Numbered from the stretch's first letter, positions 18,857 to 27,991 are shown. The stretch: 64,000 bases of DNA from Knoellia sinensis KCTC 19936 (GCF_000768705.1 NZ_AVPJ01000001.1:372001-436000), one strand, 5' to 3'. A program made the numbers and translations. Notes: generated from the sequence alone by a model not told the origin.

Positions 18857-19171
18857 TCACTCGTCGCCACCGTCCTGAGGGGCGCGGAGGCCTTCGTAGA
18901 TCTCCTTGCAGGTAGGGCACACAGGGAACTTCTTCGGATCGCGACCCGGAATCCAGACCTTGCCGCACAGGGCCGTCACCGGCTCACCGGACAGGGCCGA
19001 CTCGAGGATCTTCTCCTTGCGAACGTAGTGCGAGAAGCGCTCGTGATCACCCGGTTCCTGAACCTCCGGGATGGTCTCCTCGCGCTCGAGGACCGCCGTG
19101 CGCGTCGACGGACCGGCCGGCTCGGGCTGGGGAGCGTTCGGGTCACTGGGCGGCAGCATTGGGTCACTCAC
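18857..19171 (-). CDS. DUF3039 protein with a small zinc-ribbon-like motif
   Basis: 104 aa, GTG start. The first ~55 residues are Pro/Glu-rich and look disordered. The conserved part reads HERFSHYVRKEKILESALSG, then VTALCGKVWIPGRDPKKFPV followed by CPTCKEIYEGL. The Cys at CGK and the CPTC pair could bind a metal. DUF3039 is an actinobacterial family of unknown function, often found next to the YqgE-type gene seen here upstream. Confidence 0.88.
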   Translation of the reverse strand: MSDPMLPPSDPNAPQPEPAGPSTRTAVLEREETIPEVQEPGDHERFSHYVRKEKILESALSGEPVTALCGKVWIPGRDPKKFPVCPTCKEIYEGLRAPQDGGDE

Positions 19172-19228
19172 ACCTTCAGCCTACGACGCGACGGCGCCCG
19201 ACCCCAGCCCTCGAGCGCGCAGAGTCCC

Positions 19229-19789
19229 TCAGTTGAGCTCGGGGTCCACGGGGTAGTAGGCCACAAAGGCCAGCTCATCGCGTTGACGCAGGAGCACCTG
19301 CTCCCAGAGGCGATCCGGGTCGCCGGTCAGCAGGTCCTCGGGGAAGGAATCCACGACGAACCACGACCCACGACGCACCTCGTCCTCGAGCTGACCACTT
19401 GACCACCCGGCATACCCGGCAAAGATCCGGAGGCCACCGGCCTCCGGCATCACGAGCAGCGGCGGGGTGTCCAGATCGACGATCGCCACTGCCCCGAAGA
19501 GCCGCTGGCTGCCCGGTGGCGGGTCGTCGTCACCGGGCACCGTGATGAGGCCGAGCGCGGAGTCGAGCTGGACCGGGCCACCCTGGAAGAGGGTCTGCGG
19601 TGTGGAGATGTGCTCTCCCCACCCCGGCAGGACGCTGTCGACATCGGCACCCAGGGGCTTGTTGAGCACCACGCCCTGAGCGCCGCTCTCATCATGCTGG
19701 AGCATGAGGATCACACTGCGGTGGAAGATCCCGTCGTCGAGCTTCGGCGTGGAGACGAGGAGTCGGCCCGTCGTGCGATCAGCGGTCAC
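19229..19789 (-). CDS. YqgE/AlgH-family protein
   Basis: 186 aa from GTG 19789; the upstream open frame is the shadow of the helicase gene. Family features: GRLLVSTPKLDDGIFHRSVI, GAQGVVLNKPLG, FQGGPVQLDSALGLI and RIFAGYAGWSSGQLEDEVRR, then GSWFVVDSFPEDLL. The family is widespread and of unclear role (AlgH was first described as an alginate regulator). The start lies inside the last codons of the DEAD-box helicase gene (11 base overlap), indicating one operon. Confidence 0.92.
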   Translation of the reverse strand: MTADRTTGRLLVSTPKLDDGIFHRSVILMLQHDESGAQGVVLNKPLGADVDSVLPGWGEHISTPQTLFQGGPVQLDSALGLITVPGDDDPPPGSQRLFGAVAIVDLDTPPLLVMPEAGGLRIFAGYAGWSSGQLEDEVRRGSWFVVDSFPEDLLTGDPDRLWEQVLLRQRDELAFVAYYPVDPELN

Positions 19790-22001
19790 GCTTCCATTCT
19801 GCACGCCCGCTCTGACCACGTCGCTCCCCACCGCGGGCAGCGCCACGGCCGCCGCCCTGGTAGCCGCGGGAGGCACCCTGGAAACGACGGGGCGGACCAC
19901 CCGGACGGCGGCCGCGCTGCTGTGGCTTGGCCTCGAGGAGGGGCTTCCAGACCTCGTCAGCCACCGGGACACCGGACGGCGTGCGCCCTCCGGCTGCCGC
20001 GACGTGCTCGTCGCCCGGACGGACCCGGATCGGCTCGACATCGAGACCGGCCGCCTCGGCGAGTCGTGCCATGGTGCGCTTCTGGTGCGGAAGGGCGAAG
20101 GTCACGACCGTGCCCTTCTCCCCCGCCCGAGCGGTGCGACCGGCACGGTGCAGGTAGTCCTTGTGGTCAGCGGGCGGGTCGACCTGGAGGACGAGACCGA
20201 TGTCGTCGACGTGGATGCCGCGCGCGGCGACGTCGGTGGCCACGAGGACCGGCAATGACCCGTCACGGAATGCGCCGAGCGCGCGGTTGCGCAGGTTCTG
20301 CGACAGCCCACCGTGGATGGCCGCGGCGAGGACGCCCTTCTCGCGCAGCTCACGGGCGATGCGGTCGGCGCCGAGCTGGGTCCGCACGAACACGACGATG
20401 CGGCCGGCACGGTTGGCGAGCTCGGCCGTGAGCTGCTTCTTGTTGTTGGGGTCGATGAGCATGATGTGGTGGCTCATCGTCGTGACGCTGGCCTGAGCGT
20501 CTTCGGTCGAGTGCGTGACCGGGTCGATCAGGTAGCGGTCGACGAGCGTGTCGATGCCCTTGTCGAGGGTGGCCGAGAAGAGCAGTCGCTGCCCGCCCGA
20601 CGGCACCTTGTCGAGGATGGCGGTGACATCGGGAAGGAAGCCCATGTCGGCCATGTGGTCGGCCTCGTCGAGGATCGTGATCTGCACGTCGTCGAGTTCG
20701 ACGGCGCCGCGCTCGATGAGGTCGGACAACCGGCCAGGCGTCGCGACGAGGATGTCGATGCCCTTGGCCAGCGCCTTGATCTGCGGCTCGTAGGAGAGGC
20801 CGCCGGCGACGAGCTTGTGCCGCAGGCCGGTGACGTGGACGAGCGGCTCGAGGGCGTCACTCACCTGCATCGCGAGCTCACGCGTCGGCACCATGACGAG
20901 CGCGCGCGGACGCTTGCTGAACGGCTTGGTGCCGTCGACGAGCCGGGAGATCGTCGGCAGGCCGAAGGCGAGGGTCTTGCCCGAGCCGGTCTGACCACGT
21001 CCGAGAACGTCGCGACCCGCGAGGGCGTCGGGGATGGTCGCCTCCTGGATCGGGAACGGCTCGGTGATGCCGTCGCGGGCCAGTCGCTCGACGAGCCGGG
21101 GGTCGACGCCGAGTTTGGCGAAGCCGTTGTCCTCGGTGACCGTCGCCGGACCCGAAGACTTCTTGGACTCGTACTTCACCCAGGTGTCGGCCTGGGCGCG
21201 CTCTGCCTCGGCCTCCTCGAAGGTGCGAGGTGCGTCCGGCAGGTCGTTCCGGTGCTCGTCGTAGTGACGGCCTTCATGGCGGTCACGGCGCACCGGATCG
21301 GCGACGCGGCGCGCCGGCCGGTCGTCGTCGCGACGGAACGGCGGACGGCCGTCGCGGCGCTCGCCGTAGGCGGGGCGGCTGCCGCGGTCGTCGCGGCGCT
21401 GTCCGTATGCCGGGCGCTCGCCACGGTCGTCACGACGCTGGAACCCGCGGCTCTCACCACGGTCGTCGCGGCGCTGTCCGTATGCCGGGCGCTCGCCGCG
21501 ATCGTCACGGCGCTGTCCGTATGCCGGGCGGTCGCCACGGTCGGTGCGGCCCTGGTAGCCGCCACGCGAGTCCGCTCGGTCATCGCGACGCTGGAACCCG
21601 CGGCTCTCACCACGGTCGTCGCGGCGCTGCCCGTATGCCGGGCGCTCGCCGCGATCGTCACGGCGCTGCCCGTATGCCGGGCGGTCGCCACGGTCGGTGC
21701 GGCCCTGGTAGCCGCCACGCGAGTCCGCTCGGTCATCGCGGCGCTGGTAGCCACCGCGGTCGTCGCGACGGTCGGAGCCACGGTTGTCGCCGCGCTCGCG
21801 CCGGTCACCGGATTCGCTGCGTGCGGCGCGGTCCTCACGGTCCCAGCGCGGGCTGCGCTCGGAGCGCGGCGCCTTGGTGCGGGTGGGGCCTTCGGGCTGT
21901 CCGCGGTGATGGGCCTTCTTGGGGCCCTTGGACTTCGCATCCGCCTTCTTCGAGGCGGTCCAGCGCGGCTTCTTGCCGCCGGCGGTGGGCTTCTTGGGCA
22001 T
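19779..22001 (-). CDS. DEAD-box RNA helicase with an Arg/Asp/Gly-rich tandem-repeat N-terminus
   Basis: 740 aa. Residues 1-265 are low complexity: a Lys-rich start, then tandem RRDDRGERPAYGQ-type repeats including a 51-residue block present twice. The helicase core (~290-650) is complete: Q-motif region FPIQEATIPDALAG, motif I GRGQTGSGKT, PTRELAMQV, TPGRLSDLI, ILDEADHMADMG, SAT, VATDVAARGIHVDD and HRAGRTARAG. The C-terminus is Gly/Arg-rich (RGG-like: RGYQGGGRGAARGGERRGQ). It should unwind RNA in ribosome assembly, mRNA decay or cold adaptation (RhlE/DeaD-like). Basic, disordered ends of this kind can promote RNA binding and condensate formation. Confidence 0.92.
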   Translation of the reverse strand: MPKKPTAGGKKPRWTASKKADAKSKGPKKAHHRGQPEGPTRTKAPRSERSPRWDREDRAARSESGDRRERGDNRGSDRRDDRGGYQRRDDRADSRGGYQGRTDRGDRPAYGQRRDDRGERPAYGQRRDDRGESRGFQRRDDRADSRGGYQGRTDRGDRPAYGQRRDDRGERPAYGQRRDDRGESRGFQRRDDRGERPAYGQRRDDRGSRPAYGERRDGRPPFRRDDDRPARRVADPVRRDRHEGRHYDEHRNDLPDAPRTFEEAEAERAQADTWVKYESKKSSGPATVTEDNGFAKLGVDPRLVERLARDGITEPFPIQEATIPDALAGRDVLGRGQTGSGKTLAFGLPTISRLVDGTKPFSKRPRALVMVPTRELAMQVSDALEPLVHVTGLRHKLVAGGLSYEPQIKALAKGIDILVATPGRLSDLIERGAVELDDVQITILDEADHMADMGFLPDVTAILDKVPSGGQRLLFSATLDKGIDTLVDRYLIDPVTHSTEDAQASVTTMSHHIMLIDPNNKKQLTAELANRAGRIVVFVRTQLGADRIARELREKGVLAAAIHGGLSQNLRNRALGAFRDGSLPVLVATDVAARGIHVDDIGLVLQVDPPADHKDYLHRAGRTARAGEKGTVVTFALPHQKRTMARLAEAAGLDVEPIRVRPGDEHVAAAGGRTPSGVPVADEVWKPLLEAKPQQRGRRPGGPPRRFQGASRGYQGGGRGAARGGERRGQSGRAEWKRDR
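21438..21743. repeat. Tandem duplication of a 153-base unit within the helicase gene
   Basis: Residues 87-137 and 138-188 of the helicase are the same 51-residue block, encoded at 21743-21591 and 21590-21438. The copies differ at only a few bases, at least two of them synonymous (CTGTCC versus CTGCCC on the plus strand). Shorter 39-base units (RRDDRGERPAYGQ) lie within and after the blocks. Confidence 0.88.
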
Positions 22002-22123
22002 GGAGAATCACTCGATCCGAGTCGATGGTGGTGGGCGTCAACGGCCCTCCACGACGACTTCTGTGTCAACGAGATTCAACGGGCTGGAGCGCGGCGCCGG
22101 ACGTGGCGCAAGGATCCACTCTA

Positions 22124-22504
22124 TCAGCGTTCGGGTGTGTCCTTGACCACGCGAGCAGCACTGCGGGTGCCGACGAACCGGGCCGTGAGGACCCCGAGGG
22201 CCACGCCCGCGAGGTCCGCGGCAACGTCCCAGCGATCACCGGCGCGATTCGGCAGCAGGGTCCCTTGGATGAACTCGCTCACCGGTGCATGCGCGGCTGC
22301 GACGAACACGACTGGCAGCCATGGCAGTCGCGCCAACAGCGCGAAGAACACCGGCAGCGCGAACACCGCGGCGTGGACCAGTTTGTCGAAGTTCGGGAAG
22401 GGCGACCCTCCCCCACCCGACGGCGCGTAGAGCACGACGATCTGCAGGAGGACCGCGACCGATACTGGGACGAGGGATCTGGCGCGAGACGCTCCGGAGC
22501 TCAC
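22124..22504 (-). CDS. VanZ-family membrane protein
   Basis: 126 aa, GTG start overlapping the malic enzyme stop (GTGA). Hydrophobic segments at ~10-28 (LVPVSVAVLLQIVVLY), 45-62 (LVHAAVFALPVFFALLARL), 64-75 and 95-110. The motif FDKLVHAAVFALPVFF and later FIQGTLLPNRAGDRWDVAAD (Asp/Arg motif before the last helix) are typical of VanZ-like proteins. The family was named after a teicoplanin-resistance gene but most members have unknown roles. Probably co-transcribed with malic enzyme. Confidence 0.85.
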   Translation of the reverse strand: MSSGASRARSLVPVSVAVLLQIVVLYAPSGGGGSPFPNFDKLVHAAVFALPVFFALLARLPWLPVVFVAAAHAPVSEFIQGTLLPNRAGDRWDVAADLAGVALGVLTARFVGTRSAARVVKDTPER

Positions 22505-23949
22505 GGCGCCTTGGCGGCTTCGGCGGACCCGGCCGTCGCTGCACCCGTGGACGTCGCTGTCTTGGCGACGGCCGCTGCCACGACCTCGGCGACGCCGGGG
22601 TGGAACACGCTGGGGATGATGTAGGTCGCGTTCCGCTCCTCGTCCTTGACCACACCTGCCAGCGCGTCGGCGGCAGCGAGGAGGACCTCGGGCGTCAGCA
22701 CGTGGGAACCCGAGTCGAGCAGCCCACGGAACACGCCCGGGAAGACGAGGACGTTGTTGATCTGGTTGGGGAAGTCGGACCGGCCCGTCGCCACGACCGT
22801 GGCGTGCTTCGCGGCATCCACGGGGTCAACCTCCGGCGTGGGGTTGGCCATCGCGAAGACGACCGCGTCGTCGGCCATGGTCGCGATGTCGTCACCGGTG
22901 AGGATGTTCGGCGCGGAGACTCCGAGGAACACGTCCGCCCCTGCCAGTGCCTCGGCGAGGGTGCCGGTGAATCCCTCGGCATTGGTGTGCTCGGCGATCC
23001 AGGTCTGGTTGGGGTGGTCGCCGGACACGACGTCCTCGCGGGCCGCATGGATCACGCCGTGCATGTCAGCGACAACCACGTGACGCGCGCCGGCGTGCAG
23101 CATGAGTTTGAGGATGGCGGTGCCGGCCGCGCCGGCGCCGCTCATGACGAGCTTGACGTCCTCGAGCCGCTTGCCGACCACCGCCAGGGCGTTGCGCATT
23201 GCGGCGAGCGCGACGATCGCTGTCCCGTGTTGGTCGTCGTGGAAGACCGGGATGTCCAACTCCTCGCGCAGCCGGGCCTCGATCTCGAAGCAGCGCGGCG
23301 CGGAGATGTCCTCGAGGTTGATGCCTGCGAACACCGGGGAGATGGCCTTGACGGCGGTGATGATCTCCTCGGTGTCCGTGGTGTCGAGGCAGATCGGGAA
23401 GGCGTCGATGTCGGCGAAACGCTTGAAGAGCGCGGCCTTTCCCTCCATGACCGGCATGGCGGCAAGGGGGCCGATGTCTCCGAGCCCGAGGACCGCCGTC
23501 CCGTCAGTGACCACCGCGACCGTGTTGCGCTTGATCGTGAGACGTCGGGCGTCCTCGGGATTCTCGGCGATCGCCATGCAGACGCGAGCCACGCCCGGTG
23601 TGTAGATGAGCGACAGGTCGTCGCGGTTGCGGATCGGGACCTTGGACTCGATGCGCAACTTGCCGCCGAGGTGCATGAGGAACGTGCGGTCGGAGACCTT
23701 GCCGATCTCGACGCCCTCAACGCCGCGCATGAGCTCGACGATCTCGTCGGCGTGTCCGGGGTCGCGGGTCATGAGCGTGACGTCCACTCGCACTCGCTCG
23801 TGGCCCGAGGCCGTGACGTCGAGTCCGGTGACGACTCCCCCGGCCTGTTCCACGACTCCGGTGAGCTCACTGACGGCGGTGGCTCGTGCCGGGGCGACGA
23901 GGCGGACGGTGACGGAGTTCGCGGCAGAGGGAAGTGCGGCCATGACCAC
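22501..23949 (-). CDS. NAD(P)-dependent malic enzyme with an N-terminal ACT-like domain
   Basis: 482 aa from GTG 23949; ATG 23943 is an equally good start. Residues ~12-85 resemble an ACT regulatory domain ([20 protein letters not shown]). The malic enzyme core follows: [68 protein letters not shown] and [17 protein letters not shown] (nucleotide-binding Rossmann). It decarboxylates malate to pyruvate and supplies reducing power; the ACT domain implies control by a small effector. Its direction opposes pyruvate carboxylase (29540), with which it could form a pyruvate/malate cycle. A divergent promoter region of ~110 bases separates it from the SIMPL gene. Confidence 0.93.
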   Translation of the reverse strand: MVMAALPSAANSVTVRLVAPARATAVSELTGVVEQAGGVVTGLDVTASGHERVRVDVTLMTRDPGHADEIVELMRGVEGVEIGKVSDRTFLMHLGGKLRIESKVPIRNRDDLSLIYTPGVARVCMAIAENPEDARRLTIKRNTVAVVTDGTAVLGLGDIGPLAAMPVMEGKAALFKRFADIDAFPICLDTTDTEEIITAVKAISPVFAGINLEDISAPRCFEIEARLREELDIPVFHDDQHGTAIVALAAMRNALAVVGKRLEDVKLVMSGAGAAGTAILKLMLHAGARHVVVADMHGVIHAAREDVVSGDHPNQTWIAEHTNAEGFTGTLAEALAGADVFLGVSAPNILTGDDIATMADDAVVFAMANPTPEVDPVDAAKHATVVATGRSDFPNQINNVLVFPGVFRGLLDSGSHVLTPEVLLAAADALAGVVKDEERNATYIIPSVFHPGVAEVVAAAVAKTATSTGAATAGSAEAAKAP

Positions 23950-24062
23950 GATTCAACCTGCTACTCATGAGTTCGGTCACATCGCGTCCACCGTGGCTCG
24001 CCAAGAACCGATCTTCCGCAGCCCCACTCCCCGTGGGGATCGCCGGACCTACAGTGGCCAGC

Positions 24063-24680
24063 ATGACCGACCACGTCGAAGTCACCGGTACGGGAGCGCA
24101 CCACGTCGTGCCTGATCTCGTCATCGTGCGCGCCCGTGTCCAGTGCGAGGCGCGCGATGTGGCGACAGCCCTCGCCGAGTCCTCGAGTCGCACCGAAGCC
24201 GCCCTCCAGGCCGCCGCCGACCATGGCATCGAGCCCCGTGACCGACGCACCGACGACGTCGGCATCCACCCGCGGCACGACCAGAACGGCCGCAAGGTCA
24301 TCGGCTACACGGCATACCAAGCCTTCCGGCTCACGGTTCGCGAAACCGGTCGGGTCGGTGATCTCCTCAAGGCCCTGGCAGGAGCGGCAGGCGACGCCCT
24401 GGGCGTCGACGGGATCGAGATGAGCGCCGAGCACACCCTGGCCCACCTCGGGGCCGCACGCGAGGCGGCGTTCGCGGACGCCCGGGCGCGAGCCGAGCAG
24501 TACGCCGCCCTGGCCGGAGCCCAGCTCGGGCCGGTCATCCACATCCGGGAGGGCGTGCCCGAGACCGGTGCACCTCGGCCCATGATGGCGCGCTCCGCCG
24601 ACTTCGCCGGCTCCATGCCGGTCGAGGGCGGCACTCAGGCCATCACCGCGACCGTCGCCGTGCGTTGGGCCCTGGCATGA
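24063..24680 (+). CDS. SIMPL-domain (DUF541) protein
   Basis: 205 aa, ATG 24063 (MTDHVEVTGTGAHHVVPDLV). SIMPL features: the early VTGTG, then ARVQCEARDVATALAESSSR, DVGIHPRHDQNGRKVIGYTA and AREAAFADARARAEQYAALA before AGAQLG. There is no signal peptide, so it is probably cytoplasmic, unlike many relatives exported in Gram-negatives. The function is not known for the bacterial family. Its stop overlaps the ATG of the next gene (ATGA). Confidence 0.87.
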   Translation: MTDHVEVTGTGAHHVVPDLVIVRARVQCEARDVATALAESSSRTEAALQAAADHGIEPRDRRTDDVGIHPRHDQNGRKVIGYTAYQAFRLTVRETGRVGDLLKALAGAAGDALGVDGIEMSAEHTLAHLGAAREAAFADARARAEQYAALAGAQLGPVIHIREGVPETGAPRPMMARSADFAGSMPVEGGTQAITATVAVRWALA

Positions 24681-25336
24681 GCTGGCTCGACGCCCTCGGC
24701 TGGTTCGGGTCGGCGCTTCTCGTCTTCTCCCTGCTCCAGGCTCGCATCCTGCGCCTCCGGATCCTCAACACGATCGCCTGCCTCATCCTCACGGTCTTCA
24801 ACGCAGCGATCGGCGTCTGGCCGATGGTGGCGATGAACGTCGTGCTTGCCGCGATCAACCTCTTCTTCATCGCCAGGATGCTGCGAGAACGCAATGACGA
24901 GACCGCGTTCCGGGTCATCGAGGTCGAGGAGGACGACGCGTACCTCCAGAACTTCCTCGAGGTGGAGGGCGCCGAGATCGGCAAGTACAACCCGGGCTTC
25001 AGTGGCGTCACCGAATCGTCCTCACGCTTCGCCTACCTCGTCGTCCACGGGCACGAGACGGTCGGTGTCGTCGTGGTGCGTGACGCCGGAGGTGGCGTCG
25101 GTCAGGTCGAGCTCGACTACGTCACCGAGCGCTACCGCGACTTCACGCCCGGCGAGTTCGTGTGGCGTCACAGTGGTCTGTTCGCCGGTCAGGGGTGGCG
25201 CACCATCCGAACCCCCGACGCGATGGTCGGCGCGTACTACGAGAAGCTCGGCTTCCGGCGTGACGGACAGGCGTGGGCCCTCGACATCGCTGCCGTCACT
25301 CGCCCGACCGAGGGTGACGTCGCCGATCCAGCGTGA
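24677..25336 (+). CDS. YgjV-like membrane domain fused to a GNAT-like C-terminal domain
   Basis: 219 aa from ATG 24677 (overlaps the SIMPL stop). Residues 1-72 form three closely spaced hydrophobic segments (LDALGWFGSALLVFSLLQAR, ILNTIACLILTVFNAAIGVW, VAMNVVLAAINLFFIARM), as in YgjV-type inner membrane proteins. Residues ~80-210 are soluble and end VGAYYEKLGFRRDGQAWALD, which looks like the last strands of a GNAT fold. No catalytic residue can be assigned. The 3' end overlaps the convergent PAP2 gene by 41 bases. Confidence 0.65.
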   Translation: MSWLDALGWFGSALLVFSLLQARILRLRILNTIACLILTVFNAAIGVWPMVAMNVVLAAINLFFIARMLRERNDETAFRVIEVEEDDAYLQNFLEVEGAEIGKYNPGFSGVTESSSRFAYLVVHGHETVGVVVVRDAGGGVGQVELDYVTERYRDFTPGEFVWRHSGLFAGQGWRTIRTPDAMVGAYYEKLGFRRDGQAWALDIAAVTRPTEGDVADPA

Positions 25337-26129
25337 GTTTGACCCGGTGACCGGTGATGACGGCCGCGAGCCACCCGAGACCGATCGCCCAGCCCGCGAC
25401 GACATCGGTGAGCCAGTGGTGCCCGAGGAAGACGCGTGACAGCCCCATCGCGAGGACGAACACTCCCAGCACGGCCACGACCGCAATCCGCGATCCTCGC
25501 CTGCGCAACCAGATGACGAGCAGGTATGCCGTGAGGCCGAGTACCACGGTCGCGTTGAGCGTGTGCCCCGAGGGGAAGCTGGCCGAGGTCTCGTAGGGAG
25601 GGACCGCCAATGACTGCGGTGGGCGGTCCCGGGCTGTGAGTTCCTTGCCCGTGACGGTCATGAACAGCGACCCGGCACCCGCGATGACCATGAGGACGAG
25701 CGGTGCCCAGCGGCGCCACGCCAGCGAGAGGCCCACGGCCACGACGACGGCGATGAAGGGCATGCCCACCTTGCCGCCGAGGTCGGTGAAGTCCGTGACC
25801 CATTGCGCGGACTCTGGCGTGCGGAACCGCACCGCGCTGTCGAGCACCGGCTCGTCGACCAGCGCGATGCCGTTCCGGTCGGCGACGTCGCCGTAGACCA
25901 CTGCGGACACGACGGAGAAGGCCCAAGTCACCGCGAGCCCCAGCCCGACGGTGATGACGAGTGCGGTGTTGGCCGTCGACCAGCGGGCGACCCGCGCCAC
26001 CGCCGCCGAGACCTGCGCGAGTCCCCGCACCACGAACCGGCCTGCGGCGGAACGCCATTCGGCAAGGTCGCGGCCGCCGATCCGCTCGTCCTCGGGAGGC
26101 GGCGTGGGCGGGAAGCCTGTGGACGGCAT
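25296..26129 (-). CDS. PAP2-family membrane phosphatase
   Basis: 277 aa with a ~45-residue cytoplasmic start and about six membrane helices. The three PAP2 motifs are present: KELTARDRP (KxxxxxxRP), ASFPSGHTLN (PSGH) and SRVFLGHHWLTDVV (SRxxxxxHxxxD). These integral enzymes remove phosphate from lipid phosphates such as phosphatidic acid or undecaprenyl pyrophosphate at the outer membrane face; which one cannot be read here. It is a single gene, tail-to-tail with the YgjV-like gene. Confidence 0.92.
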   Translation of the reverse strand: MPSTGFPPTPPPEDERIGGRDLAEWRSAAGRFVVRGLAQVSAAVARVARWSTANTALVITVGLGLAVTWAFSVVSAVVYGDVADRNGIALVDEPVLDSAVRFRTPESAQWVTDFTDLGGKVGMPFIAVVVAVGLSLAWRRWAPLVLMVIAGAGSLFMTVTGKELTARDRPPQSLAVPPYETSASFPSGHTLNATVVLGLTAYLLVIWLRRRGSRIAVVAVLGVFVLAMGLSRVFLGHHWLTDVVAGWAIGLGWLAAVITGHRVKLTLDRRRHPRSGE

Positions 26130-26157
26130 ACGAGATCGTCACACAGCGAACACACGA

Positions 26158-26196
26158 ACACCCGGCACGGCGAGCGAAAGCTGGCCGACCGGGTGT
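26158..26196 (-). terminator. Probable ssrA terminator
   Basis: ACACCCGG (26158-26165) pairs with CCGGGTGT (26189-26196) around a 23-base loop. It lies 22 bases beyond the tmRNA 3' end on the minus strand, and the following minus-strand sequence is moderately T-rich. Confidence 0.5.
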
Positions 26197-26217
26197 CGTG
26201 CGGTGGGATGACCACGG

Positions 26218-26584
26218 TGGTGGAGGTGGCGGGAATCGAACCCGCGTCCACTGACGGGAAACCAAGGCTTCTCCGGGTGCAGCTCGCTATGGATTTTCTC
26301 GGCCCCAGGGCTCGCACGAGCACGTTCCCTGACAGGCCCAGTCGGATTGGAGTCCCGCGCCTCCCCCCGACAGGGGAGACGAAGCAAGATCTCTAGATGA
26401 CGCTGGTGACTAGGTCGAGATCGAACCTAGGCCAACGGACTTCGGGCTCGCTCAGGCGGCGAGGGCGAAGTCGGTGCGCTTGGAGTTGGCACCTATTGGT
26501 TTGCACGGAGCGTTGACGAGATGACCGTGCATCCTCGACCCGCTTCCCTTGATCCGCCGACCAATGTCGAAACCGATCACCCCC
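26218..26584 (-). ncRNA. ssrA: Transfer-messenger RNA (tmRNA)
   Basis: About 367 nt with encoded CCA. The 5' end reads GGGGGTGATCGGTTTCGACA and the 3' end carries the T-arm GGTTCGATTCC followed by CGCCACCTCCACCA; GGGGGTG (26584-26578) pairs with CACCTCC to form the 7-base acceptor stem with one G-U pair. The tag frame is 26490-26452: GCC AAC TCC AAG CGC ACC GAC TTC GCC CTC GCC GCC TGA, i.e. ANSKRTDFALAA, with the typical ALAA degradation end. With SmpB (35326-35814) it rescues stalled ribosomes and tags the peptide for proteolysis. Confidence 0.97.
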
Positions 26585-26828
26585 CTGAGGGGGGCTCATC
26601 CCACGCTGTTCAGTTGTCACTGACCAGTAGAACACCGGTCGGCGTCCAAGTATGCCGCGTGGTGCCGACAGCGACCAACCGGTTTCGCTCCCACCGCGAT
26701 TTTCGAGATGCCGACCTCTGGGTATCTCGCTAGCGTCGAAGGACCAGGCAGGGCGCGAGGGGCACCGCGCGAGAGATCTGCACAGGCGTCCGCTGCGTCA
26801 GGCATCCATCCGAACCGGAGGATCCTTC

Positions 26829-27980
26829 ATGTCATCACGACCCATCCATCGCCTCAGGACCGCCCTCGTGGTCGGGGTCTGCACCCTCGGGCTGGCGGCC
26901 GTGCCCGCCGCCACCTCGGTCGCCGACCCACCACCCGCGACCCCGGGAGGTCCGTGGGGTGAGGGCAACCTGAGCGGCCTGCACTCCTACGAACAACTCT
27001 GGTCGACGCTGCGCCAGATCGACTCGTCGGCGAAGGGCAGTTTCGACGTCTCGCCCGCACCCCGGCAAAGCAACACCGGGCGTGACATCCCTGTGGTCAC
27101 CATCGGTGACGGGGCCACCAACGTCATGTTCATCGCCAACCAGCACGGCGACGAGTTCGTCGTGAGTGAAGGCATGGTCTCGCTCATCAGAACTCTGGCC
27201 AACGGGTCCCGGAGTTCCGAAGAGATCCGCGAGTCGCTGACGGTGACGATCGTCCCGCGGGTCAACGTCGACGGCTTCGACGCCGATGTCACCGACACCG
27301 CAGGGCGGACCACGCCGTGGCGTCAGAACTACGACCCCAGCTGCACCGTGGCGCCGTGCGACCCGTTCTATGCGATCGGGCGTGGCTATGACATGAACCG
27401 CTACCACTCGTACTCCGAGTCCGCGCTCGACCATCCGTACCTGCCGGGTCTGGACAACCTCAACCCAGTGCCGGAGTCCGTCGCGATGCGACTGCTGTGG
27501 GACGAGCGGCAGCCGGAGTTGGTCGTGGACTTCCACCACCAGGGCACCTACGTCGACGACGACGGGCGGATGATCACCGGATCGATCATGTGGCCGAACG
27601 CCGACGAGGAGGCCGAGCGGCTCGGCCTGGGTGACACGTGGACCGAGACCATCGAGGACTCACAACGGGCAGTCGCCGTCATGCTCAACTCCGTCGAGAG
27701 CAAGGGCTACGCCAACATCACGCGATACCCGAGCACCACGACACCCGGCATTGCTCGCAACGCCTACGGGCTGTTGGGCTCGGCATCCGTCCTCTTCGAG
27801 ATGCGCGGAGGCATCGGACAGAAGTCGGGCGGCTACATCGCCAAGACGGCCGAGACCACCGGCTTCGCACTCCTTGAGTCAGTGGCCGACGGGAGCTGGC
27901 TCACGACCGACCTCGCTCCTGTACGCAACATCCGCGAGCGGGGCGACTTCGTCGAGGCCCCCGAGCGGCAGCACGGCTGA
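26829..27980 (+). CDS. Secreted M14-like zinc carboxypeptidase
   Basis: 383 aa, ATG 26829 with GGAGGA 7 bases upstream. Signal peptide: TALVVGVCTLGLAAVPAATS. M14-like features: NTGRDIPVVTIGDG and FIANQHGDEFVVSEG (in place of the H-x-x-E zinc ligands: His and Glu in QHGDEF), PRVNVDGFDADVTD, RGYDMNRYHS, DFHHQGTYV (third His) and SVLFEMRGGIG (catalytic Glu). It should be an extracellular carboxypeptidase or peptidoglycan/peptide amidase. The 240 bases upstream hold the tmRNA promoter region and show no gene. Confidence 0.88.
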   Translation: MSSRPIHRLRTALVVGVCTLGLAAVPAATSVADPPPATPGGPWGEGNLSGLHSYEQLWSTLRQIDSSAKGSFDVSPAPRQSNTGRDIPVVTIGDGATNVMFIANQHGDEFVVSEGMVSLIRTLANGSRSSEEIRESLTVTIVPRVNVDGFDADVTDTAGRTTPWRQNYDPSCTVAPCDPFYAIGRGYDMNRYHSYSESALDHPYLPGLDNLNPVPESVAMRLLWDERQPELVVDFHHQGTYVDDDGRMITGSIMWPNADEEAERLGLGDTWTETIEDSQRAVAVMLNSVESKGYANITRYPSTTTPGIARNAYGLLGSASVLFEMRGGIGQKSGGYIAKTAETTGFALLESVADGSWLTTDLAPVRNIRERGDFVEAPERQHG

Positions 27981-27991
27981 CACCACCCCCG

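Noticed and set aside
21400-21760. Regular repeats resembling a CRISPR array
   Set aside because: The repeats are in frame, encode RRDDRGERPAYGQ-like units of the helicase, have no unique spacers and no cas genes nearby.
20313-22430. Open frame of 705 codons on the plus strand opposite the DEAD-box helicase
   Set aside because: It mirrors the helicase codons; the translated product is Val/Ala/Arg-rich with no domain. It is a GC-rich shadow frame.
26218-26260. tRNA gene suggested by the T-arm and CCA end
   Set aside because: No anticodon arm follows; the sequence continues into a tmRNA with tag frame and matching 5' end.
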